Shown: piece by piece, positions 43,459 through 51,722 of the stretch
Layout: each line of letters begins with the position of its first letter
Position numbering within the stretch: the first letter of the stretch is position 1
Program-made: the position numbers and the translations under genes
Assembly: GCA_018266375.1 (NCBI GenBank)
Contig: JAFEAO010000001.1
Span: forward strand, 132,800-196,799
DNA length: 64,000 bases
Source: Bdellovibrionales bacterium
Lineage (GTDB): Bacteria; Bdellovibrionota; UBA1018; CAIMNF01
Direction of reading: 5' to 3'
The notes under the pieces: generated by a model
Database searches by the model: none
Seen by the model: the letters and a program-made list of their open reading frames with translations, nothing else
What the model was told of the DNA's origin: nothing

Positions 43459-44273
43459 ACCCGCATCAGCTAAAACTCAAAGATCGCGCCGACTACCTTT
43501 TGCAAGAATGGGTAAACGTAAACTCCCACGCCGAAAATCACGCCGGAGTCGGCCGCATCTTGGCTCACGTTGCCGATGAAGCGGATGCCTTGGGAATGAA
43601 GAGCGAATGGATCACGCACGAAAAACTCGGTAAAGAAGGGAGTGCTGCCCTGGTCATCAACCTTCCCGGTACCGTTCCCACCGAGAAGACGATCACGTTT
43701 ATCGCGCGCGCCGACACCGCTTTCCCCGAAGACTCGGGCTTCCAGCTCATTACTTGGACCACCGGCCGCCATCGCGCGATCGGCCCGGGCGTGCTCGACA
43801 ATAAAGGAGGAATCCTGGTCGGACTTCTTGCACTCGAAAAAATTTCGAAACTAAAAGTACGTCGCTACCAAGTACAGATGCTCGTGCTTCCGGGAGAATC
43901 CGAAGAAGCGCCCGATGGTTATAAAGAATTTCTAAGGACGGCCGGCGAGAAATCGAATTTGGTGATCGGCCTTGGACCAGCGCAACCCGACGGATCGATA
44001 TTTCAATATACACCGACCACCGACCCCAATGCGGAACAGGCCGCAAAGATCGCTCAAAAGCTAATCGAGCTCCACGAAAAGAAAAACGTCAAGGTGCTCT
44101 CTCCGAATTTCGTCAGCTATTGCGACGATCTTTTCCGTCCTGAGATCGTCGTGTTTGACGGCTTCGGTCCTGTCGGCACCGCACCGGGCACTCTTCAAGA
44201 AACCGTGGAAATGTCTTCGATCTTTTCGCGAGCCGACATTGTCTATGACCTGATTCAAAATCTGGTGTCGTAG
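43455..44273 (+). CDS. Degenerate, shortened M20-family peptidase homologue
   Basis: The 272-residue protein resembles the N- and C-terminal catalytic parts of M20 peptidases (carboxypeptidase G2 group): FIARADTAFPED, IGPGVLDNKGGILVGLLALE and LPGESEEAPDG. The metal ligand His of the usual HxD is Arg85 here (RAD), while Asp115 and the EE pair near 150-151 are kept. The central dimerisation domain of about 110 residues is missing. It may therefore be a pseudo-enzyme or a mono-metal enzyme. It overlaps the CpaF-type ATPase by 4 bp (ATGA), so it is translationally coupled to a secretion ATPase. No signal peptide is seen, so it is cytoplasmic. Substrate unknown. Confidence 0.72.
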   Translation: MNPHQLKLKDRADYLLQEWVNVNSHAENHAGVGRILAHVADEADALGMKSEWITHEKLGKEGSAALVINLPGTVPTEKTITFIARADTAFPEDSGFQLITWTTGRHRAIGPGVLDNKGGILVGLLALEKISKLKVRRYQVQMLVLPGESEEAPDGYKEFLRTAGEKSNLVIGLGPAQPDGSIFQYTPTTDPNAEQAAKIAQKLIELHEKKNVKVLSPNFVSYCDDLFRPEIVVFDGFGPVGTAPGTLQETVEMSSIFSRADIVYDLIQNLVS

Positions 44274-44434
44274 CCATTTGATTGGGATCGGAAAGAAAGT
44301 TTTTGACAAAACAAGTCAACAATAAAAGCCCGAAAACTCTGTCTAACTCAGCCAAAAATCAGCACAAAATAATTAAACTTATTTTGTTTAAAAAATAAAC
44401 CGGATTGTGTATAGTCCGCATCGAGAGAACAACT

Positions 44435-45544
44435 ATGAGAGAAATCGCCGCCCATTGGGCATTGGCCCTACCCCTATTTTTAAATCCGTCATTTGCACAT
44501 GCGGACGACTTCGATACGCCCGCGCGCCAAGAGTGCTTGTCGAGAGTGGACGCCCTCCACTCCTGCGCTTGCAACGACATTCGCGGCCAAACCCCGGAAG
44601 ACACCGGTGCCTTCAACGTCAATCGTCCAGATATCAAGGCTGCCTACCTGGAATTTAAAAACTCCACCCACTACACCGCTGACCAAGATCAAAAGATCGT
44701 CGGCGCTCTGAAGGCCGCGTTTGACGAAAAACGCGATGAGCTTTCTTGCCACGATAAAGTCGGCGTCCGCATCGGAGCGGTGGTGCAAGCGCAGGACTAT
44801 TGCGTTCATGAAGAAGCGGCGGCCTATGTACTCAAAAAGCCGCTTTGCACTGAAGTGACTCAACAGCAAGTCGCGGCCGCATCACAAGTGGTGACCGAGC
44901 GTATCTCAAAATTCCTCGGTACGTTCGATCAGGAACTCGATCGCATGATGTACTGCCGAGCCGATTGGATCCACGCCAAGAAGAATATGCGCACCATCGC
45001 AGTCGAATACCCACCTTGCAAAATCGACTTAAAATCGCTGTTTCCTAATAACAAATCGAAGCTCACAGCGGTCCAAGTGGCAAAAATCCTCGATCACGTC
45101 AAAGGACACGCCTGTTACCAACAATACGTGCGAAACGGTCTATCTTTGCAAAAGATCGAAATCAGCAGCTCTTCAAGCTTGCTTGCCAATACCGGCGAAG
45201 CGGCAAAAAAAAGCTTCCTCGATTTGTCGAAGGAACGCGCCGACGAAATCGATAACAAAATCGTCGCCGCTGTATTTGATCCGTCGATTTTGAATCGAGT
45301 TCAATTCGAAAAGAATTTTAAAGGCATTAACGGCGACGGCACTTCGGGTGCCTGCCCTTACGCCTACGATTCGGGCCGCAAAAACTGGATCCGCAAAGCG
45401 TTCCCGACCAACGAGCAACTGGAACCGAACAAGCGTACCGAGCTTAATTTGTACTTCGGCGACGGCCGTAAATCGATCGACTCGAACATCCACTCGGATA
45501 TGATGAGCGCGCCTTGTAAACGCGTGCAGTTTTATTGCCGGTAA
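44435..45544 (+). CDS. Exported Cys-rich protein of unknown function
   Basis: The 369-residue protein has a signal peptide (MREIAAHWALALPLFLNPSFAHA). The mature part carries about 13 Cys spread along its length, including SCAC near the start of the mature chain (residues about 44-47) and a CR end, so it is likely disulfide-bonded in the periplasm. The middle part is helical. No family is recognised. A longer frame begins with TTG at 44405, but the ATG at 44435 precedes the signal directly. The gene converges on the lipoprotein gene at 45559, with 14 bp between the stops. Confidence 0.75.
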   Translation: MREIAAHWALALPLFLNPSFAHADDFDTPARQECLSRVDALHSCACNDIRGQTPEDTGAFNVNRPDIKAAYLEFKNSTHYTADQDQKIVGALKAAFDEKRDELSCHDKVGVRIGAVVQAQDYCVHEEAAAYVLKKPLCTEVTQQQVAAASQVVTERISKFLGTFDQELDRMMYCRADWIHAKKNMRTIAVEYPPCKIDLKSLFPNNKSKLTAVQVAKILDHVKGHACYQQYVRNGLSLQKIEISSSSSLLANTGEAAKKSFLDLSKERADEIDNKIVAAVFDPSILNRVQFEKNFKGINGDGTSGACPYAYDSGRKNWIRKAFPTNEQLEPNKRTELNLYFGDGRKSIDSNIHSDMMSAPCKRVQFYCR

Positions 45545-45558
45545 CCTTGGTATCGCGC

Positions 45559-46413
45559 CTACTCGTGGTCCATCACGAAATTCAGGTAGCGGTGATAGCG
45601 GTTTAAGACCTCCCATTTTACGCGATCGGGTGCCATGTTTTGCGCGAACTTGAAATGGAAATCGAAATCCGGGCGATTGCGAAGCTCGAGACCGAAATCG
45701 ACCTTGGTGTCGCACATGTGGAGAACGAACTGGGCATACCACCGGGCGAGATCTCCCGGCGAGTCTTTGAGCTCGTCCAGCTTTTTGAGCGCTTCATCCG
45801 CGAGGACACGCTTCAAGGTGTAAGGCGATGCCCCGATAAAAAGCTCGAGCATCTCGGTCATCGCGACTTTCTTGTCTTTCTTTTGCTTCACGTCCTGCGT
45901 GTTTTTGACATTCACCAGAGGAATCGAAACATTTCCGTCCGGAAACTCTATGGTCGGCGCTTTCTTGGATTCACCCGCTTCAAATTCGGTCGGGTTTTTC
46001 ATCGACACTTGCAGCTCGACGATCTCAAACGCGAAGATCTTTAGCAATCTCGGCGAAGACGCCTTCGATGAAGACTCAAGCGCACGGTAACGGCTTCCCA
46101 TGATGAGGCCGTGATAAATGCCTTCGAGCGACGCTCCTTGATTGAGCGTGTGCACCAATGTGCCGAACTCGCTCTTGTCTTCGATTTTTTCCTGGTTAAA
46201 AACCACTTTAAGCATTTCGGAGAGCAGCTCGGAGTTTGCTTTCGCAAGCGCGCCGGCAGTTTGACCACCCGGAGCATCCGTGGCGTGATTCATTTCCTCT
46301 TTGACTTCGCTCGGGAGCGTTTTCTTCGGTTGGTAACCGAATAGTTTTGCAACATCGCGAATCGAGTCGCAGCCGGAGCCAGTGATCATGAGGAGGAGAA
46401 CTGCATATCTCAT
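45559..46413 (-). CDS. Lipoprotein of unknown function, coupled to the nucleoside ABC transporter operon
   Basis: The frame is open to 46614, but MRYAVLLLMITGSGC at 46413 is a clear lipoprotein signal with Cys15 in an LLMITGSGC lipobox, and its ATG overlaps the stop of the permease gene by 4 bp (ATGA). The protein therefore has 284 residues. The rest is mostly helical and charged, with about 25 lysines, and a RNRPDFDFHFKFAQNM segment near the end. No family is recognised. Translational coupling after the last permease suggests that it helps import by the transporter, for example at the outer membrane, or has been added to the operon. Confidence 0.75.
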   Translation of the reverse strand: MRYAVLLLMITGSGCDSIRDVAKLFGYQPKKTLPSEVKEEMNHATDAPGGQTAGALAKANSELLSEMLKVVFNQEKIEDKSEFGTLVHTLNQGASLEGIYHGLIMGSRYRALESSSKASSPRLLKIFAFEIVELQVSMKNPTEFEAGESKKAPTIEFPDGNVSIPLVNVKNTQDVKQKKDKKVAMTEMLELFIGASPYTLKRVLADEALKKLDELKDSPGDLARWYAQFVLHMCDTKVDFGLELRNRPDFDFHFKFAQNMAPDRVKWEVLNRYHRYLNFVMDHE

Positions 46414-47282
46414 GAGGTTCCCAATCCTTTCGGCGCGTATGACCGACCGACTGCTCCGGCGAGAACCACGATCGTGATCAAGTAAGGCAAAATTTGAATC
46501 CACTGCACCGGCACCGGTTCGGTTCCCCATAACACCACACCCTGCAAACGAATCTGAATCGTTTCCGTCAAGCCAAAGAGCAAGCACGCGAGTACCGTCG
46601 GAATCGGCTTCCATTTGCCCAAGATGACCGCTGCGAGCGCGATAAACCCGCGTCCAGCCGACATGTTACGGATGAACGACGACGAAAGGTAGATCGAAAG
46701 CGTTCCGCCCGCAAGACCTGCGAGGAAACCGCTGATCCAAACGCCCTGCCACCGCTTGAAGCCGACCGATACACCCGCGCTCTCAAGAGCCTTCGGGTGC
46801 TCGCCGGCAAAACGGAGACGCAAACCGAACTTGCTGTAATAAAACGCGTGATGGCAGATTACGACCAGCGCGATCATCAGGTAAAGCGGCGCAACGTGGA
46901 ACTGTGCTTCGGTAGGGATAGGCGGAGTCGATCCGGTCGAGTCGTACCAAATCTTGGAAAGAAACGGCGGCACGCCGAGCGCAAAGAGATTGATCGCCGT
47001 TCCGGCGACAATTTGGTTGGCGCGATAGCGTAAGACGGCGATTCCATACAAGGTCGCAAGCGCCATGCCAGCAAGTCCTGCGATGATAAACCCGAGATAC
47101 GGATTATTAAAATAAAGCGTGGAGACCGCGCCGAAAAAGGATCCGACGAGGATAAATCCTTCAAGACCGATCTGAACGATGCCGCTGCGCTCACACCACA
47201 TGCCACCGAGAGCGGCAAAAATTAACGGCGTCGATACGCGAAGAATCGGTAACACCCAAGAGTCGAACAAAACTTCCATCAC
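46410..47282 (-). CDS. Nucleoside ABC transporter, permease subunit 2
   Basis: The 290-residue protein has about 8-9 hydrophobic segments and belongs to the BPD_transp_2 family used by BMP-type nucleoside importers. It starts LRVSTPLIFAALGGMWCERS and has the GIVQIGLEGFILVG block near residue 35. GLRLRFAGEHPKALESAG is the cytoplasmic coupling loop contacting the ATPase. It forms the membrane channel with the second permease. The stop overlaps the lipoprotein start; its own ATG overlaps the stop of the other permease by 4 bp. Its fragments resemble NupQ/YufQ and simple-sugar permeases; nucleoside is preferred because a BMP protein leads the operon. Confidence 0.88.
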   Translation of the reverse strand: MMEVLFDSWVLPILRVSTPLIFAALGGMWCERSGIVQIGLEGFILVGSFFGAVSTLYFNNPYLGFIIAGLAGMALATLYGIAVLRYRANQIVAGTAINLFALGVPPFLSKIWYDSTGSTPPIPTEAQFHVAPLYLMIALVVICHHAFYYSKFGLRLRFAGEHPKALESAGVSVGFKRWQGVWISGFLAGLAGGTLSIYLSSSFIRNMSAGRGFIALAAVILGKWKPIPTVLACLLFGLTETIQIRLQGVVLWGTEPVPVQWIQILPYLITIVVLAGAVGRSYAPKGLGTS

Positions 47283-48436
47283 TTCGTCCCTCCGGTTTGC
47301 TTTGCCCGCGCGCGCTGCTTCAAATGATTACCCAGAAAGCGCGAGAGACCGTCCCACAAGCCTTCAGACGCGACACCGAGAATGATCAAGCCTTGAATCA
47401 AGTACGACAAATCGCGAGTGACCTTCTCGGTTTCAAGATCGAGCGAGCCGGCGCCCTTTTGGAGCATGCCAAAAAGAAGCGCCGACGGCAGAACACCTAA
47501 AATGTTTCCGCGTGCGACGAGCGCGACCGCGATCCCGACGAAGCCCCAGTCCGCCGAGAAACCTATTTTAAATTTATGCGAGTTGCCGAGGATTTCCACC
47601 AATCCCACCAGCCCGGCCAATCCACCCGCGACAAACATCGAGCTTACCCAAACTCGCTGCTTCGTGATGCCGTAAGTCTCGGCCGCGCGCTCGTTCTCAC
47701 CCAAAGCTTTGAGGCAGTAGCCCCAACGGCTGTTCCAAATCCAAAAGTGCATGAGGATCGCAAGGACGATCAAAAACCAAATGAGGTTGCCCATCGGCGC
47801 GCCGTTGAACACCTCGTACGGCTTTAAGAAAAACGATTCCGGCACCGGGATAGTTTCGGCCTGCGCCGAATTCGGATCCTTGATCGTGTAGAGCGTGAAG
47901 TACGCCGTCATTCCGGCCGCGATGAAATTGAGCATGATCGTCGTGATGACTTCGTGACTCCCGCGGAGGGCTTTTAGGAACCCGGGGATCGCTCCCCAGA
48001 TGCCGCCCGCGGCGAATGCAAACGTAGCGGCGAACAGTACCGCAAGAAACGGGGAGGTGATCCCGGCGCCGAGAACTCCGGCCCAAGCGGCGGCGAGCGC
48101 ACCGACGGTGAGCTGGCCTTCGGCACCGATGTTAAACAAACCTGCCTTAAACGGGATCGCCACGGCAAGGCCGGTGAGAATGAGCGGCGCCGTGTAGTAC
48201 AAGGTCATCCCGAAATCGTAGCCCGAGCCGAAGCTCGATTGATAAAGAATTTTCAGAATTTTAAGCGGCGGTTCGCCTGCGTAGTAGCAAACCAAGAGGC
48301 CCGCGGCGAGGCCGAGACCCGCACCGGCGAAAGATTTAATGAGCGAACGCAGAAGCGCTTGAAACGACGAAACTCCGATCGACTGAAAAAATCGCTGAAT
48401 GAATGAAGTGCGTACGACCATCAGATTGTCGCTCAT
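47279..48436 (-). CDS. Nucleoside ABC transporter, permease subunit 1
   Basis: The 385-residue protein has about 9-10 hydrophobic segments of the BPD_transp_2 family. The N-terminus has SFAGAGLGLAAGLLVCYYAG; the conserved segment FNIGAEGQLTVGALAAAW and the coupling loop KALGENERAAETYGI are typical of the YufP/NupP type, which pairs with YufQ/NupQ. The second membrane subunit of the nucleoside importer. It overlaps by 4 bp both the ATPase and the second permease genes, so the four genes form one translationally coupled unit. Confidence 0.9.
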   Translation of the reverse strand: MSDNLMVVRTSFIQRFFQSIGVSSFQALLRSLIKSFAGAGLGLAAGLLVCYYAGEPPLKILKILYQSSFGSGYDFGMTLYYTAPLILTGLAVAIPFKAGLFNIGAEGQLTVGALAAAWAGVLGAGITSPFLAVLFAATFAFAAGGIWGAIPGFLKALRGSHEVITTIMLNFIAAGMTAYFTLYTIKDPNSAQAETIPVPESFFLKPYEVFNGAPMGNLIWFLIVLAILMHFWIWNSRWGYCLKALGENERAAETYGITKQRVWVSSMFVAGGLAGLVGLVEILGNSHKFKIGFSADWGFVGIAVALVARGNILGVLPSALLFGMLQKGAGSLDLETEKVTRDLSYLIQGLIILGVASEGLWDGLSRFLGNHLKQRARAKQTGGTK

Positions 48437-49971
48437 TCTTTGTTCCCTCCGCCCATGGTTTTACCGATCTTCCACGGATCGAATTCCTTGCGGCCGAACT
48501 CCGCTTGAATACGACCTCCGTAAAACACCGCGATCCGGTCGCTGAGATCGATGAGCTCCTCGAGTTCGGATGAAAACAAGATGATCGCGCGGCCGGCGTT
48601 GCGCTCGTTCATGATCGCTTCGTGAATGAGCTCGATCGCGCCGACATCGACACCGCGCGTGGGATGCGCGACGAAAAGAATCTCCGGCTTTGAATCCAAC
48701 GCGCGCGCGATGACGAGCTTCTGCTGGTTGCCGCCGCTCATTCTCCCCGACCAGACGGTCGGATACGGCGGTCGGATGTCGAACGCCTTGATATTTTGCT
48801 CGACTCGCGCGCGGGCGGCGTCGCGATCAAGGAGGCCCGGAAATTTGGACTGGTAGCGCGGATCTTCGTGCTGACCGAGCAAGAAGTTTTCGGTCATGTC
48901 CTGCTGAAGCAGCAAACCTTCGGCCAAGCGATCTTCAGGCACGAGGCTCACGCCGCGTTTACGCAAGTCGAGCGGCGAATCGGCGAGCACGCTTTGGTCG
49001 CGGATCGTGTACTCGCCACTCACTTTATGAAAATATTCTTTTGGGTTCGAGAGAAACCTCAGGAACTCGGACTGTCCGTTGCCCTGGACGCCTCCGATGC
49101 CCAGGATCTCGCCTTGACGAAGGTTTAGCGTTACATCCACGCAGGATTCGCTGAGACCCTTGAACGAGAGGCCCTTTACTTTCAGGATCGATGGGATCTC
49201 GGTCGAGTCCGAGAGAATGCGGCGAATGCCCTGGTACGTGAAAGACACCTTACGCCCCACCATCATCTCGGCGAGCTCGTCTTCGTTGGTTTCATTTGTC
49301 ACTTTGGTGCCGACCGTCTCACCCCGGCGCATGACCGTGACGTAATCGGTAAACTCCAAAACTTCTTTGAGCTTGTGCGAGATCAGGATGATCGTCTTGC
49401 CCTCTTGCTTGAGACGCAAAAGGTTTTGAAACAACTCTTTGACCTCTTGGGGCGTGAGAACTGCGGTCGGCTCGTCAAGAATCAGAACATCCGAGCGCTG
49501 GTACAGAAGCTTGATGATTTCTACTCGCTGCTGCTCACCCACCGAGAGATGCGATACCGGCACGTCCCATTTGTCGAACGCAAGTCCGTAGTTTTTTGAA
49601 ATCTCCGTGAGTTCCTTTCGCGCTTTATCGCGGAAAATAAGGCCCGGAAACCAGCCCGGCTCGTGACCGAGAATGATGTTATCGAGCACTGTTTCAGGCT
49701 CAGCCAGCATAAAATGCTGATGGACCATCCCGATGCCCAAACGCATCGCTTGCACTGGATTTGTGATTCGAGTCGGTTTTTTGCGAATTAAAATCTCACC
49801 CGAGTCGGCGGGGAATATCCCGAATAGCACTTTCATCGCCGTGGATTTGCCTGCGCCGTTCTCGCCGATCAGACCGTGGATGGTCCCGGCTTTGACTTCG
49901 AAACTTAAGTCGCGGTTTGCCACTACGTCGCCGAAAGACTTAGCGACGCGTTTGAACTCGATGACGTTCAT
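48433..49971 (-). CDS. Nucleoside ABC transporter, dual ATPase subunit
   Basis: The 512-residue protein holds two ABC domains, as in RbsA/YufO. The first has Walker A GENGAGKST (about 36-44), a signature VSHLSVGEQQRVEI and Walker B VLILDEPTAVL. The second has a weakened Walker A (VQGNGQSEF) and signature MSGGNQQKLVIARAL, as in other members. It powers import by the two permeases. The gene follows the BMP protein with a 1-bp overlap and overlaps the first permease by 4 bp. Substrate class is inferred from the BMP protein. Confidence 0.92.
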   Translation of the reverse strand: MNVIEFKRVAKSFGDVVANRDLSFEVKAGTIHGLIGENGAGKSTAMKVLFGIFPADSGEILIRKKPTRITNPVQAMRLGIGMVHQHFMLAEPETVLDNIILGHEPGWFPGLIFRDKARKELTEISKNYGLAFDKWDVPVSHLSVGEQQRVEIIKLLYQRSDVLILDEPTAVLTPQEVKELFQNLLRLKQEGKTIILISHKLKEVLEFTDYVTVMRRGETVGTKVTNETNEDELAEMMVGRKVSFTYQGIRRILSDSTEIPSILKVKGLSFKGLSESCVDVTLNLRQGEILGIGGVQGNGQSEFLRFLSNPKEYFHKVSGEYTIRDQSVLADSPLDLRKRGVSLVPEDRLAEGLLLQQDMTENFLLGQHEDPRYQSKFPGLLDRDAARARVEQNIKAFDIRPPYPTVWSGRMSGGNQQKLVIARALDSKPEILFVAHPTRGVDVGAIELIHEAIMNERNAGRAIILFSSELEELIDLSDRIAVFYGGRIQAEFGRKEFDPWKIGKTMGGGNKE

Positions 49972-50957
49972 TATTTTTTGATCAGGTAGTAATCCGGAAC
50001 TTTTATTTTGCCGCTGACGATGTCCTTGCGGAGTTCTTCGAGCTTCTTTTTGTCCGCGTCGGTGATCATCTTCGCGTTGTATTCGTTAACGGCGTAATCA
50101 ACACCTTTGGTTTTAACGCCGTATCGGATGAGGCCGGCTTCAAACTTGCCCTCCTTCAGGAGCTTGATCGAATCGAACACCGATTCGTCGACACGCTTGA
50201 GCATGCTCGACAAAATCGACTTCGGTTTGATCCAACTTTGGTCGGAGTCGACGCCGATCGCGAGTTTTTTTTGCGCTTCTGCCGCGTCGAACACACCGAG
50301 GCCCGAGTTACCCGCGGCTGCAAAAATGATATCCGCACCGCGGCCGTATTGGTCGAGCGCGAGCTCTTTTGCTTTCGGGGGGTTGTTCCACGCATCGCCG
50401 GTCACGCCCAAGTAGTTCACGAACACTTCGGCCTTGGGATTAATTTTTTTCACGCCCGCTTCGTAACCGAGCTGGAAACGACGAATGAGCGGGACATCCA
50501 TACCTCCGATGAAACCGACTTTGCCGGTCTTGGAGTGCATGGCTGCGAGCGCGCCGATCAAGTAACTGCCTTCGTGCTCTTCGAACATGGCCGAGCGCAC
50601 GTTCTTTTCTTTAGCGTCCTCATCGATGAGCATAAATTTTTGATCCGGAAACCGTTCGGCGTTTTTCTTGACCGCTTCGAGCTGGTGGAAGCCGACCGCG
50701 ATGATCAAATCGAACTTCTTTTCGGCAAACGCGCGTTGGAGCGACTCGTAAGCGCTGTTGTCCGGCGCCTCGACCGTTTTGGTGGTCACGCCCAGCTCTT
50801 TCTCGGCCCTCTTCAATCCGACGTATGCGGATTGGTTGAACGACTTATCGTCCTTCCCGGATTTTTCTAAAACGAGACCGATTTTCAACTCAGCATGGGC
50901 GCTCGCAGCAAAAGAGAAAACGGTCACAATGACGGCCAAAAGTGTGTTGGATTTCAT
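49971..50957 (-). CDS. BMP-family nucleoside-binding periplasmic protein
   Basis: The 328-residue protein starts with a signal peptide (MKSNTLLAVIVTVFSFAASAHA). The mature part has the BMP/PnrA fold: KIGLVLEKSGKDDKSFNQSA, the IAVGFHQLEAVKKNAERFP block, GFIGGMDVPLIRRFQLGY and a FAAAGNSGLGVFDA segment. BMP proteins bind purine nucleosides. There is no lipobox; the cleavage site is an ordinary AHA, so it is a soluble periplasmic protein rather than a lipoprotein as in Gram-positives. It leads the operon BMP-ATPase-permease-permease-lipoprotein. Import of nucleosides from lysed prey or neighbours would suit the proposed lifestyle, but that is inference. Confidence 0.88.
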   Translation of the reverse strand: MKSNTLLAVIVTVFSFAASAHAELKIGLVLEKSGKDDKSFNQSAYVGLKRAEKELGVTTKTVEAPDNSAYESLQRAFAEKKFDLIIAVGFHQLEAVKKNAERFPDQKFMLIDEDAKEKNVRSAMFEEHEGSYLIGALAAMHSKTGKVGFIGGMDVPLIRRFQLGYEAGVKKINPKAEVFVNYLGVTGDAWNNPPKAKELALDQYGRGADIIFAAAGNSGLGVFDAAEAQKKLAIGVDSDQSWIKPKSILSSMLKRVDESVFDSIKLLKEGKFEAGLIRYGVKTKGVDYAVNEYNAKMITDADKKKLEELRKDIVSGKIKVPDYYLIKK

Positions 50958-50993
50958 ACTTCATTTTTACGCGAAACAGGCTACTCTGGGAAT

Positions 50994-51722
50994 ATGAAAC
51001 TCACCTCACTTTTGGTTTTATTGGCTACACTAACGCTTCCAGTCATGACTCGCGCTAACGTCTTCGAAAAAGGCGACAAGCGAGTGACAGTGAGCGGTCA
51101 GTGCGTGCTCGAAACCACACCCGATCGCGGCTCGGTGACTTTCATCGTGGAGACCCTGAACGCCGATCCAAAAATTGCCATTCAAAAGACCACCGAGCTG
51201 CACGAGAAGCTTCGCAACGAGCTCAAACGCTCCAAAGTAAAAGATCTTGAGCTGTCGACCACGGAGTACACCGTGGCCGAACGTAAAGAATGGGAAAACA
51301 ATAAGAACGTCAGCAAAGGATTCTTCGCTCGTCTCGGCGTTCGCGCAACCACTCCCGAAATCGGAAACTTGGGCGACCTGATCGCGATCGCCGCTCGCCT
51401 GGGCGTGAAAGAAACCACCGGACTCAGCACTTACCTTTCCGATCAAAAAAGCTTGGACGAAAAAAAACGCTGCCTCGAGACCGCAGCTAAAAACGCCCGC
51501 GAAAAAGCCGAGGCGTTAGCAAAAAGCTTGAACACCAAAGTCGGTCGCGTGCTTGCGATCAACGAGCGCGGCGGCGGCAATGTCTCCGAGCCTCCGATGC
51601 CGATGCGCATGGAATCCATGAGCATGAAGAGTATGGCCGACTCGAACATGGCTCCGCCGACGATTTCGGGCCAAAAACTAACGATCAGCCAGGACGTCGA
51701 GGTCAGCTTCTCGCTTGAATAA
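50994..51722 (+). CDS. Exported SIMPL-domain protein (DUF541)
   Basis: The 242-residue protein begins with MKLTSLLVLLATLTLPVMTRA, a signal peptide. The mature part is a SIMPL domain: KRVTVSGQCVLETTPDRGSV, then the long helix region KAIQ-type KTTELHEKLRNELKR and later AREKAEALAKSLNTKVG. A Met-rich loop (MPMRMESMSMKSM) follows at about residues 200-212. SIMPL proteins occur in periplasm and membranes with unknown biochemical role, and the E. coli member is linked to oxidative stress. The frame opens further upstream (50895), but the ATG at 50994 precedes the signal. Its last codons overlap the TTG start of the Tad-like gene. Confidence 0.85.
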   Translation: MKLTSLLVLLATLTLPVMTRANVFEKGDKRVTVSGQCVLETTPDRGSVTFIVETLNADPKIAIQKTTELHEKLRNELKRSKVKDLELSTTEYTVAERKEWENNKNVSKGFFARLGVRATTPEIGNLGDLIAIAARLGVKETTGLSTYLSDQKSLDEKKRCLETAAKNAREKAEALAKSLNTKVGRVLAINERGGGNVSEPPMPMRMESMSMKSMADSNMAPPTISGQKLTISQDVEVSFSLE

